From Isoetes taiwanensis (lineage: Eukaryota; Streptophyta; Lycopodiopsida; Isoetales; Isoetaceae), in assembly GCA_021234155.1 (NCBI GenBank), contig JAJEKV010000012.1, forward strand, positions 7,220,448-7,284,447: a stretch of 64,000 nucleotides of DNA, written 5' to 3'. Below are positions 47,775-58,786 of the stretch, piece after piece. Every line of letters begins with the position of its first letter. Within the stretch, counting starts at the first letter, position 1. A model generated the notes under the pieces. It did no database searches. It saw nothing but the letters and a program-made list of their open reading frames with translations, and was not told where the DNA came from. A program made the position numbers and the translations under genes.

Positions 47775-50434
47775 TCATATTTTGACATTCTCACTGAGTT
47801 TCTGGCAAGATTCTATATATAAGCCAAGCTCTGCTGCTATTCTTCTTACGTGCTCATTTCTTGCTGCAATGGTCTGTGATGTATCCATTTCTGTATATCC
47901 TGTGGTGTTCGGGATATCCACATCCATAGCGACAGCTATCTCTTGCACACGCCAATGCCATAGAGTATTCTGTAGAGCGAACCAACTTCTGTCTCTTTGG
48001 TGAAGGATCGCCATCTAGTCTCCCACTTCTAGATGCGCCTCCAGACACTCTAATGTATTCGAAATTATGAAGTGGTTTTTCTACAGAGCCTGTTATTACT
48101 GGCAGGATCTTCTCAAAATTTTTGTTCAGAGCCTCCAGCTTCTTGAACTGTGGATCGAGCTCAGCAGTTGCTTTTTCTGTTTGTTCTAGCAGTGCTCTGG
48201 TTTCTTGTAACCTCTCTTCGAAGCTTTTCTGATCCAGAGCATCTAGTATTTGATCCGTCTTGCTAAGATCTGTCTCTTGAGTGATTTTGATGTCTGGCAT
48301 ATCTGAACTACTTGGCTTATCTGACATTGCATTTTCTTCTTCCTCTTCATTTGCAGGCCGTGTCATCTTCTCTAAAGTTTCAAAGAAAGATCGAAGGAAA
48401 CAACATACCTTATCGTCATATTCAAAGGAAACACTGCGTTTTCCTTGCATCAGAGCAACTCTCGAAGCTGTGCCGGCCGAAAACAAATCAAGGACACAAC
48501 CGTCCATTGGAACCAACTCCTTCACCATTGCATAAATATAGGAAGTCTTTGCCTGGCTCTTATGGACGAAGTCACCATCCATTGCTGCCCAAGAGAACTT
48601 GGGTTTACCTGTAAAATACTCCAAATATTTTTTCTTCATTTTCATATCCACCTCCTCGTCACCAGTTATTAGATATTTCGGAAGGGGCGTGCTTTTGGGT
48701 GCACTAGTCACCTGAGTCAGCCTTAACTCAAGCTTAGGCTTCACAGGCAACACATGGGCCTCACTTCTGTTTATCGTGACATGGGTCACGTAATACTGAA
48801 ACTCTTTGATATTTTTTTTTGCTCAGCCAGCCTTGTTCTTTATAAGCCCCAAGGGAAACGTGAGAACTACCTTGAATCTGACTTTGGCTGTACATGCAGT
48901 TCGGCAAATGGGCAGATTTAAGGAACATGACGATATGATAAACTTTGGCTTTTGTCATGCCTGCAATCCTGCTAAATAGATCTGTGTATTTCTTAACTTT
49001 GCACAGCGTCGTGAAACTACGCATGTCAATAAAAATCATAGTGGCATTCTCACACACTGGTGCAGAAACGGGAATACCTGACTTGGTGACATGGTGCATG
49101 GTGTTCCTCTTCTCTTTCAATTCCCTTGCTTCTTCTGGCTTAATGAACGCAATAATGGCTTCCAAAAAAGCACTGGGGAGATTCTTTATTGTAATTGGCT
49201 TTAACATAATCAAAATCAGTGTCAACTATATCCAGCAATCGTTGTTCAGAAAGTTCTGGAAAAGATATAGCTGACTCCTCAAAACTCCTGTATTGCTTTT
49301 CTGAAATACAGTTGACGTAGGATAACACTTCGTGATGCATCAGTGATAGCGTTCTGATGTCCAGCGCCCTCTGTCGGCAATCAAAGCGCCTTGTATAACC
49401 TGACTGAACTTTCAAAAAAACCTTGCCTTCGAGAATTTCATCCATCAGTTGGCTGACCTCGGCATTATTCATTCCTCGAAGGTATCTTAGGAATGTTTTG
49501 TTGAAGAACTCTTTTGATAGCTTATCTGGCAGTTCCCCTTGATCATCAGCCACCTTACGTGCTGCCCACTTGTTAACAACAGCAAGAAGCTTACTCCATG
49601 ATTCCTCCTGCATGAAGAGGAATTGCTTTTCATCCTTGAGTTCTTTAACCTTCAAGGTTGTTGTAGCTACATCAACAAAATCCTGCAAACAACAGCTGGT
49701 CAGGATCGCGATGGCGATCTAGCTGAAAATAAGATTTTGCCTTCCAAGCCGATGAGACTACTGTGCCTGTTGGGCCTTGTGGAGGGCATTCATAAGCCTT
49801 ATACCGATTCCTTAATTGCTGGAGCTTTTCAATTAGTGGCTCCTTATATATTGTATCCGCTATGATGTCGTTGCACTATATGGACAATTGAATATACTCT
49901 TTATTGGATAGGTTTCCATTTAGCACCTGGCTTTTTCGTTTTGCATAAGCTTTGGCAAATTCAAGCCGTTGTTCGACATTTCCCATCATAGAGCATAGAA
50001 TTTGTGCAGCAAAAATACTATGATTACTAGAAATAATATAGAATTTTTTGTTCAAGAGCTCCTCAGGACGGGACTAAGTGATCAACTTCCTGCATTGATA
50101 TCCCATCAATTAATAAGCATTGTAAACAGGCAGTCTAACAGAAGAAAAATGCAATGAACCTTACCTTGTCACTGAGTCAAATGGCACAACATCGGCAGGC
50201 GTGAGAACCTCTGTTGGGCATCTCTTGAAGCTCCTGATTAGTGTCTGTACATGGTCGTTAGATCGAACCCTATGAGTTAGATTAGCAGGGGTTGTCTCAC
50301 AATAAAAAAATATTGATCTTTTGCAACCAATTCACTCCCATAGGATAAAATCTTTTAAATTCCTCTAGCTTGGAGGCGGTTTGTTCAGCTAACTTCTTTT
50401 CTTCATCCGGATTGAATTTTAATTCATCTGGCAT
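47775..50434 (-). pseudogene. ParB-like plus beta-class amino-methyltransferase-like gene, decaying
   Basis: Several frame segments on the - strand read as one protein of about 850 residues. The start (MPDELKFNPDEEKKLAEQ) is at 50434. A GT-AG intron of 75 bp fits 50164-50090. After it, PEELLNKKFYIISSNHSIFAAQ resembles the ParB/Srx box (y.i..G.H....A). A helical middle region spans 49688-49230. ATMIFIDMRSF (about 49060) sits where a DPPY motif would be. At 48560-48440, GDFVHKSQAKTSYIYAM then VLDLFSAGTASRVALMQGKR and FEYDDK match the motif X-I-II order of N6_N4_Mtase enzymes. Breaks: shifts near 50308, 49683, 49210 and 48815 (two in homopolymers); TAG at 50073-50075 and 49876-49878. A further frame change near 47985 may extend it from a stop at 47854 to 47775. 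It may be a pseudogene or suffer sequence errors. Catalytic DPPY is not seen. Confidence 0.5.
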
Positions 50435-50649
50435 ACGTGAAGCAGATGGCCAAGTTAACAAGGAAGTCGTAGCTATAGGATTGGTAGAGGAGGTGGTGTC
50501 ATGAACACGCAAGAAATATGGAAGAAATACGCCAAAATCGGCAAAGAATCTGATATATGAACAGGAATCAAGAATACAATAGCCCGAAGGCAAGCAGGAA
50601 TACGAGACAGATGCCTAGAAGGCTCAAGACTGGCGTTGAACCGGAATGG

Positions 50650-50780
50650 TTTGACAGGAAGGAGGTGCCTCCTTATATATCTAGACCAACGGTCAGGATC
50701 GCGCCACTCCAATGGGTGAGATCGTGCCAAGTGTCGCGCATGTATTTAGGTTCTAGAACATTCTAGAACCTTCTGGAGAT
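50650..50780 (-). promoter_or_regulatory. Heat-shock-type promoter: five-module HSE and TATA box
   Basis: At 50751-50773 five perfect alternating TTC/GAA modules occur with 2-base spacing, the binding-site pattern of trimeric heat shock factors. On the - strand, about 70 bp downstream of it, is TATATAAGG (TATA box, 50672-50680). This would start transcription near 50645-50650 and read into the ParB/methyltransferase-like gene, about 210 bp before its ATG at 50434. One short upstream ATG frame lies in the leader. Confidence 0.7.
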
Positions 50781-50826
50781 AGTCCCACATATGAGGAAGA
50801 CGTGAAGGAATGTCTTCAACAACTAT

Positions 50827-50885
50827 TGGTAGCGCACTTGGCAAGGGTGTGTGACTCGCAACTGGAAGATTGCGAGTTCAAACCC
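50827..50885 (+). other. tRNA-like sequence with Pol III A and B boxes
   Basis: TGGTAGCGCACTTGG (50827-50841) fits an A box and GTTCAAACC (50876-50884) a B box, at near-tRNA spacing. An anticodon arm-like inverted pair, CTCGCAAC and the later TTGCGAG, lies between them. There is no intact acceptor stem or cloverleaf, so a working tRNA is unlikely. It is probably the head of a tRNA-derived SINE or a tRNA relic. Confidence 0.55.
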
Positions 50886-50900
50886 TGTCTTGTGCAACTA

Positions 50901-50903
<3 letters not shown>

Positions 50904-50931
<28 letters not shown>
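50904..50931. repeat. T28 run: probable poly(A) tail of the - strand LINE
   Basis: Twenty-eight T in a row follow CTACCC. On the - strand this is a poly(A) tail in the right place for the 3' end of the LINE whose ORF2 ends at 52256. Alternatively it is the T-tail of a SINE starting with the tRNA-like sequence just before it. Confidence 0.6.
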
Positions 50932-51074
50932 GAAAGCAAGAGATGGTTTTGTCATTAATTCATTAGAGGAAAAATGAGATCACGTTTTGTCCCATTAAGG
51001 GATGCTTAAAATGCCATGTCAACTTTTTAAACTGTCCAATAAGAGAAGAGCTCCCGTATATCTCATTCCAGTAT

Positions 51075-51455
51075 TATGTGGCAGCCTGTAATTAATGCAG
51101 CTGCAACTAACTTCTGTAGTATCATTTTTTCATTATAACTTTTGATCCAGAACTCCGATTCAAAAAGTTTTTGTAGCAATGGGTTCGTCTATCTAGTGAT
51201 AACCCATTCATACATCTTTTACGATATAAATATATAAGAAATAAGCAAAAAATCATATTTTTTTAAGGTTAATGCATATGACCATATTGAAATACATCAT
51301 AACCATATATCATTGGAAAGATCTTTTCATTCCGCATCTAATGCAATAAACGCCGCAAAATTTTGACAAGTGGATCAAAAGTTATGGGGGAAAAACAACA
51401 GCAATGAAGTTGTTGGTGCTGCATTAATTGCAGTTAATAGAGGGTAGCCATTCCA
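51075..51455. mobile_element. MITE-like element of about 380 bp in the LINE 3' region
   Basis: The two ends form imperfect inverted repeats of about 70-90 bp. The left contains ATTAATGCAGCTGCAACTAA and then AACTTTTGATCCA. The right, reverse-complemented, contains ATTAATGCAGCACCAACAAC and then AACTTTTGATCCA. No coding capacity. Exact ends and target duplication could not be set. Confidence 0.65.
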
Positions 51456-52255
51456 TTGGAGGATTCTTATGGGGATGAAATGAGATCTCAAATTTCCTCT
51501 AATGATAGAATCTCAAGAACATAGCATGAATGTGCTTTATAGAGAAGCACATAAGAAAAAAGATGATCAGCATAGAGCTTCATATTATGGATTATGAGCT
51601 CTAGCACAAAAAAGAAGGACAGAATGTTAAGAACAATGTGCCAAAAGATAATAAGTTCCCAAATATGAACAGTTCGATGAAGCCCCAAGTAGATGAAATT
51701 GAAGCTCTGTATAAGCCGAAAAGACCTGCAAAAAGTACAATCTTTCCCAAAAACAAACCAGATGAAGATTAGATAAAAGCAGAGGCATATTTAGGAAAAG
51801 GCTAGAGATGTAAGGCTCATTGGTCAGAGAAGAAAGTGTCATTGAAATAGGCATTGAATGAGTCTGTGGATCCGAAGCAGTCCTGATTTGGACCCCAATT
51901 GTTGGTGTAGTAAAGCCGGTTGTTGTCCTTGTCCTCCAGAAGTATCAGCAGGGAACCATACAGATCAGCTAGGAGTTTATGATTGTAATACATGGTTCTA
52001 TATCTGATCAACTGTCTTTCTGTGAGGATGAAGTTATTATTGGCCAGAAAAGCCCAAAGACAATGGATCTGTACCACTTCCCTGCAGAAAATGGATGCCC
52101 AAAGATCTTCACTCTCTTTCAGATATCTGTTGTGTCCTTTCTTCATAAGGAAGGATTCCATGGAAGTAGCCAAATTTTTCTTCATGACCTTGTCTTTGGA
52201 ACCTTGGCTATAAGGCGAGACGTCAAATTTCCGAGCTCCCTCTCCACGCAAAAAG
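51456..52255 (-). other. LINE 3' untranslated region
   Basis: It lies between the ORF2 stop (52256-52258) and the MITE-like insert and has no recognisable gene. Its T-rich, A-poor sense composition on the - strand is in keeping with a 3' untranslated region. Confidence 0.5.
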
Positions 52256-55200
52256 TTAAGATATTCTAGAATCATTCGAGAGAAAAGCATTAGAATCCAC
52301 CACATTTAGATTGGAAGCAAATAAATTATAGTGACCCCTAAAAGTGCCATGATTCTCCCAGTTCCTGTCATTGTTAGCTCCAATGTTTTTGTTTTTATGA
52401 GCAGTGGCAATAGTCTCAAAGTCAAATTGGAAGTTCATCTTAATCCAAAAAATAGAGGGCCTTTTCTTCCCAAACAATACACGGTTTCTAGCTTTCCAAA
52501 TATTCCACAGAGCAATGAAAATTACAGTGTTTTTGAAGCTATCATTGTTTTGGATGAAAGAAAGAAAATTACCATCATACAAAATACCAAATTTATCAGC
52601 AATCCAATTCCAGAAACCAGACAACTTGTCACAACAAAAGATATGAATCATATCTTCAACAGCATTACATCTTAAAGGACAATTAGCCATAATATTTGGA
52701 TATCTCTTAGACATAGAATGTAAATTGTTAAGACTGCCATTAGCAACAAGCCATATGAAATAGGAGATTTTAGGAGGGCAGTAAGAATTCCAAACATTCT
52801 TGAAAAGAATCTTAAGCTGATCATGATTAATACCCCATTTAGCCATTGCCTTGCTGTCTATAGGACCAGAGGCTATAGCAGTATACACATTTTTCACTTT
52901 ATAGTCAAATTTACCATTCAAAGACCAATCTCCTTTTCCAGAGTTAGGAGAAAGATTAGAAAGAGAAGGCTTGATAAGAGAATAAACCTTTCTATCAGAT
53001 GAGGTACCTCTGATAATGTTTTTTAGAGCAGTCCAAGAGATAATTCTATCTCCAACAAACAGATCTCTGATGAAGTAGAGCCCAGCATCATGCCATTTCT
53101 TACAAATTTTGGGATGCTTGATGGCCAGAAAAGTAGAGTTTTGATCAGCTAAGACAGGGTTCCAAAAAATAGGCATATCACAATGAAGCATATCAGCAGA
53201 GATAAACTGAAAATGCCGAGAGATGGAATTTCAAGCTTTAATCATATTGCTCATTAGAGGAGAGGTGTTGGGAGCAGTTTTCAGATGAGTGAAAGCAGAA
53301 TTAGGCAATAAGTGATGAATAGATGGGTGACCAGAAGGACGGCTTTGGTTGATCCAAAATCTGACAAATTTATAGGCTGGAGATAGATTTCCATAAATAG
53401 CCTTCTAGACAAATTTACCTGCAAGAGATTGAGCTTGGAGGAAGAGGTTTTTGCAGCCAAGACCTCCAAAACTTTTTGGTTTACATATGGAGTTCCAGTT
53501 AACAAGATGACTACCTTTCCAAATGAAATTCCTGATAACTTTCTCTAGCTCGATGTAAACACATTTAGGTGCAACAAGAGCAGTGGAGAAATACACATGA
53601 GAGCTTGCAAGGACAGAATTTGCTATAATGGTCCTGCCAGCTAGAGTGAGGTAATTCCTGTAGTTATTCAGTTTTTTCTTTATTCTTTGAATAATAGGAT
53701 CCCAAAGACCCTTTAAGCTATGATCTAAAGATAAAGGCATCCCCAAGAGTTTAGTAGCTTGACCAGATGGGAGAACATTAATACCAAGCAATTGATGATC
53801 AGGAATATCTCCTATAATAAGGCTTTTGCTGATATTAAGATAGATACCAGAAGCAGCTGAGAATTTATTGATTACATTAAGGAAGCAATCAATATTGGCC
53901 AGATCAGCATGAAGAAATGAGAAGGTGTCATCAGCATATTGAAGCATAGTAAGATAATCATCTGAGTCTGGAAGCTTAAGGCCTCTAATTAAGCCCTTAT
54001 CCTGATAATAGGAAATGACTTTGGATAAAAGTTTAGCTGCTACCAGGAAAAGATATGGGGCAAGAGGGCAACCTTGCCTAACACCACAAGATAAAGAGAA
54101 GAAGCCTGAAGGCACCCCATTAATAAGGACAGCAGACTTAGATCTCAGATTTAGACCAAGAATAAGATTAATGAGCTTGGGATGGAAACCAAGTTTAGCC
54201 ATAGCAAACTCTAGGAAATCCCATCTAACTGAATCAAAGGCTCTTTTGAAGTCCAGCTTGAGAAGAATGCAATTTTGATTAGAAATTTTATTCCAGTGCA
54301 AACCCTTCATAGCAGCCACATAATTGTCAAGAATATACCTATTAGGAAGAAAGGCTGATTGACTTGGACTAATATTTCTCTGCAAGAAGCTGTTAATTCT
54401 GAGAGCAATGATCTTGGCACACAACTTATAGGTAGTATTGGTAAGAGAAATGGGCCTCCAATCTTGGAATTTACATGGATGATCAACTTTTGGAATTAGG
54501 GAGATGAAGCCACTAGCAATGGAGGACTGAAGATAATCATTATTCCAAAATTCATGAACCATGGAGGTAAGATCAAATTTGAAAATATCCCAGAACTTAA
54601 TATAGAACTCAGCAGGTAAGCCATCTGGCCCAGGAGATTTACTCTTGCTGAAGGAAGACAGAGAGGAAAGAATTTCTTGCTGAGAAGGAGGATTAACCAT
54701 GGAATCATTCATCACTTCAGGAGCAGAAGGCAAAATATTATTCAGTATATCTTTAAAAGCATTTGCCTCTACCAAGTCATTAGGTGGAATAGGTTTATTC
54801 TGGAAAATGTCCATATATTTCTGCTTGAAAAAAGTGGCAATGTCATAATGAGAAGACAGCTTGGTACCATTGTCATCAATCACCTCAGATATAGAATTTC
54901 TCAACACTCTACTCTTAGCTACCCTAAAGAAAAATTTAGAGCTACCAGAGTCCATTTTATTGGTGTACTTTATCTTACATCTGCTAGCAGAGCCCTTGGC
55001 CTCAATCTCTTCAATGCTTCTAATTTTTCTTTCCAAAATCTCCTCACCAATCTGCAGATTTAAATTTGTAGGATCCTGCTGAAGTAAAGATCTGATATCT
55101 TTCATGAACATTAGAAGTTGATTTCTTTCCTCACAGCAATTAAGGTGCATGGTTTTAGACCATGTTTTAATCCAGGACTTCACAGCTTTAATTTTAGAGT

Positions 55201-56086
55201 AGAAGGTATTCTTTTGCTGCCTATTCCCATTATTAGCAGCTAGATTATTCATTCTCTCAGTTAGATCCTCATAGAAGGCAACAAATTGAGAGCAGAAGTT
55301 CTCATTGTTTAAAAGAGAGATATTGAATTTGTAAGGAGTACTTCCTTGCCTCTGGATTTTGGTGACATGAGAAGTGTGAAGAAACTGAGGTTGATGATCA
55401 GAGATAGAGGTTCCTTCATCACTAGAAACATAACTATTGTCCCAGAAAGAGGTGGCAGGGTTGGACACATAAAATCTATCCAAAGTGCAAGCATTACACC
55501 GGGCTTTGTCTTTTCGTTTTATTGGACCAGGTATAAGTAGCTTGTTGGAAGATGGGATGTAAATCAGACCATTGTCATTTAAAAGAGAATCCCAGGCCTG
55601 CTTTTCAGATCTAGTCATATTGATCTTATTCCCTAACTTTAATTCCCAGGAGGGTGTATTATTAAAGTCACCAGCAAGGATCCAATTATCCAAATTTTGG
55701 GTGCATAACCATGAATTAATCTCATTCCAAACAGGTTCTCTATCACTTGGGGAAGTAGGAGCATAGACATTAACAACCCCAAAGATGGAGTTGGAAATGG
55801 AGAGAATGACAGCTTGCCAAGTTTTAGAGGGACTATTATGAATAGAGATATGAGTGATATCACTTTTCCATATTATGGCAAGACCACCACTAGTTCCAAC
55901 AGACTCAATCCAAACAGAGGAGGAGTTTGGGTGGATCCATTCACCTAGATTGCTACATTCAAAAGATGGCAACTTAATCTCTTGAAGAAGAATTATGTCA
56001 GCATTGTATAACTTGATCTGAGCAATGGCTCGTCTCCTTTTAAGAGGACCTTTAATGCCTCTAAGGTTTCAGGATAAAATCTTCAT
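52256..56086 (-). pseudogene. LINE ORF2: endonuclease, reverse transcriptase and zf-RVT, three in-frame stops
   Basis: One frame of 1,277 codons runs from ATG at 56086 to TAA at 52256. The apurinic endonuclease-type domain shows MKILS followed by NLRG, ADIILLQEIK, LAGDFNNTP and SISDHQP. The reverse transcriptase shows SKSPGPDGLPAEFY, RPISLTNTTYKL, SQSAFLPNRYILDN, KLDFKRAFDSVRWDFL, GVRQGCPLAPYLF and the catalytic YADD (LQYADDTFSF). The C-terminal zf-RVT region has CPPKISYFIWLV, CPLRCNAVEDMIHIFCC and ALWNIWKARNRVLF. Stops: TGA at 56069-56071 in the usual SWNxRG motif (Trp expected), TAG at 53405-53407 and TGA at 53231-53233. No frameshift is needed anywhere, so the copy looks fairly young. Confidence 0.95.
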
Positions 56087-56410
56087 ATCCAAAAAGAAGG
56101 AGAAAGGGCAAACAGGGAAGTCAAATTTTGGATATTTTAGATTTCTTTTTGTCTTATTCATACCTGATAGGGTCTTCCCTATGTTATTCCTGGCCTTTTT
56201 AGCAGGTTTCTTACTAGGAAGATCAAAATCAGGCTTAGACAAATTAATTGTGCTATCAATAAGATAATCCTCCTTACTCCAATTTTCTTTATCATTTACA
56301 AAATCTTCACAATCACTATAGTCAGAGCAGCCACCAGGATAAAAGTGAAACATAGAGTTATTATCAAGAGTATTTAATAAGATAGAATCTAATACTTGCC
56401 TTGAATTTTC

Positions 56411-57138
56411 TTAAAGCTCCACTTGCTCTTGTTTATCCTCTGGAGTCTCAGGAACATAGTCAGAAGTAGCTATCCCTTTGAGCTCAGTATGTTTAGAGAG
56501 ATCTTGATCTGCTGTGTCATGAACCATTTGCATTTGCAAGGAAGCTAGCTGATCTGCCACCTTACTAGATATTCTTGGAGGACTGAAAGGTTCTTCCACA
56601 ATTGGTGAGTCCAGATCAATGAGGGATGGGAAAGAGGACTGAATGGGAGGAATGATAGGAATAGAATTATGTGCTATGGCAGTCTCAGAGGGAATTGATG
56701 GTGGAATGGCAGGTGAAGGCAAACATTCTCTGCTCTTATCTAAATCTAAATCTAGATTATTATTTAGGTTAGATAATACCTGAAAAGGATTTTGACAATC
56801 GATATGCAGATCAGTTTGATCAGTTTGATGTTGAACCTGGTTATCTTGATGATGCTGATTATCTTGATGTTGCTGGTTGTCCATGAAAATAACATCATTG
56901 GTTTGAATTGTGGGTTTAGTCAAACCCATACCCAAATGATCAGGAGGCACATTAGAAGGTATTTTTAGCTGGGACAGACTTGCTGAATGAGTGGAAGAAG
57001 TCTGTGAAATCCTTGGAGTAGGATTCATCTTTTGCTTAGCTTTGCCTTCATCTTTGCTTATATTTTTGATGGGGAAGTCCATCAGACTGTAGGAGCATTG
57101 ACCCTTATCTTGACTTTTGGCATCCTTGATGATGTTGG
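56411..57138 (-). pseudogene. LINE ORF1, C-terminal part
   Basis: ORF1 of plant L1s encodes an RNA-binding protein. This part reads from the solo LTR junction (LTNIIKDAKSQDKG) to a TAA at 56411-56413. It is polar, with Q/H/D/N repeats (DNQQHQDNQHHQDNQVQHQT) and many S/P residues, which resembles the linker region of such proteins. The frame is the same as ORF2's. Between 56410 and 56072 the frame stays open and protein-like (DFDLPSKKPAKKARNN), so ORF1 and ORF2 may be one frame split only by this stop. Confidence 0.7.
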
Positions 57139-57143
57139 TCAAT
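57139..57143. repeat. Target-site duplication TCAAT (left)
   Basis: TCAAT precedes the solo LTR and recurs at 58782-58786 after it, a 5-bp duplication as made by LTR retrotransposon integrase. Confidence 0.9.
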
Positions 57144-58781
57144 TGTGACGGTCCAGGGGAATATACGCCATAAATACATATATTCCTGGATCCGTCACCA
57201 TACAAGTCTATCTTCATAGCCTTGTATACCATAGATTGTGGCACTAGGGGGCATGGCCAAGTTATTCTCATAACTTAGCCAACCATAGGTTAGACCATTA
57301 TCCACGTGGCCTTAACCTATTGGGCACCCGCCACACAGGACTCACCCAATTGGTGCCACGTGGCATCCTAGGTGGACCTAACTTATTTAGGCCTAAACCC
57401 TAACCCTAGGCCTCTTTTCCAGCCCTAACACCCAGAGACTCACCCACTCGTTCGAAACCCCGTTTCGAACATCGCTTCTTCGTGGCATAGATCGGTGCGG
57501 CAGCTTGGCCAGGTAGACTCGTTCTTGGAGCAAGACCAGCGATCGCGAGAGTGAAGACCATGGAGGCACCACGCGGATCCGGAGGGAGAGCTCGGGGAGC
57601 GGGTATGTAGGATAGTAGTTGTGATAGCTCATCCGGAATTAGCATTCCAGCTGTGCTAGTATCTTTGTATCTAGAGTAGAGCCATCCTAGAACCCGTATT
57701 TAACATCTTGAACCCTAATCAAGCGAACCCTAACCATTAGTTAGATTGTATGATTAGGTTAAGATGTTCTTCTTATGATTATTCTCATGATATGATGTTT
57801 ATGTGATGATGGTTGATCATGTTTGCTCCTCTTGTATTGGGAAGGGGGTAGAGACCTAGGGCCATATGTAGTATGTTCCTAGAGTAGATCCCTTAGTTCC
57901 TATTAGTTGCCTTTGTGCATAGGAGCCCACCAGGGCTATCCGAGGCTATGACATGACTCAGCACCATACAAGGGGCCGAGAGGGAATGTGGAGGGAGGAT
58001 CCGCCGAAAGTGGGGGCTTCGGGGGATCCCATAGTGAGCTAGGCTTATGGTCGGTCACCCGTGTGGGCGAGCATGGGTCCCACACCTCCCGGGCAATGGT
58101 GTCGCCCTGCCCTCGGAGCTGCAAGTGTTGGCTTGGCTCGTTTTGGGGGGTTAAGTCAGTGCTAATCGTGTGTGCCACGATTCTCTAGCCACCCACGGAA
58201 CCTCTAGACCACGGGAAGGGGAGATGCAACCCTTCCCGCCTCATCGGACAGGAGATGCAACCCGGAGTAGTCCCGATGGGTGATGCCATGGGATTGCGTG
58301 ATCCGGAAGGCTAGAGTCATGCGAGCCTGATTTAGCCCATCGCTAAGTATGCACGGGAGGGGCGGATGGAGTGGTCAACCCTAGCCATTGATCTATGCCA
58401 GCCCTCGTCATTGCCATGACTCGTCTGCTCTATCTTGAGGCCTAGCCGGTCAGTCATCCTCCTTACGAGTCTGAGCCGGGGTAGGAGCTCTCATGATTTA
58501 CGGTTTGTGATTATCCTCTTTGTATTGGTGTATGGGTGATGCACTACCCTTCGAGGTAGTATTTGTATATGTTTGATGCTAGTTCTGATGTGTTATCGCC
58601 CATTTGTTATAGGAGCCCATAGGGGAAGGGCATAAGACACCTTCAGTATTCCCTCCCCCACACTAGGGATCACCTCGGAGTGCGGGGTAGAGCGAAAGGG
58701 CCCGTGGGGTTGTTGGCCGGACGGGATTTCTGTCGAGTGTCTTTACTGGCGGTACATGTTTATGTTTGGGAGGGCGCCACA
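57144..58781 (+). mobile_element. Solo LTR (1,638 bp) with 5-bp target duplication
   Basis: It begins TGTGACGGTCCAGG and ends GGGAGGGCGCCACA, giving TG...CA ends. TCAAT flanks both ends (57139-57143 and 58782-58786). It is in the same LTR family as 43609-45083. It interrupts LINE ORF1 and is therefore younger than the LINE. A lone LTR with intact target duplication points to LTR-LTR recombination that deleted the internal part of an element. Confidence 0.95.
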
Positions 58782-58786
58782 TCAAT

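Noticed and set aside
50473-50730. Two frames upstream of the methyltransferase-like ATG that might extend the protein
   Set aside because: One spans the TATA box, so it cannot lie wholly within the transcript from that promoter. The other has no protein-like conservation signs. The ATG at 50434 starts the best coding stretch.
50827-50885. A functional tRNA gene
   Set aside because: No acceptor stem pairing or complete cloverleaf; only A- and B-box matches.
57394-57411. TAAACCCTAACCCTAGG, resembling telomere repeats
   Set aside because: Only about two imperfect units within the solo LTR; not a telomeric array.
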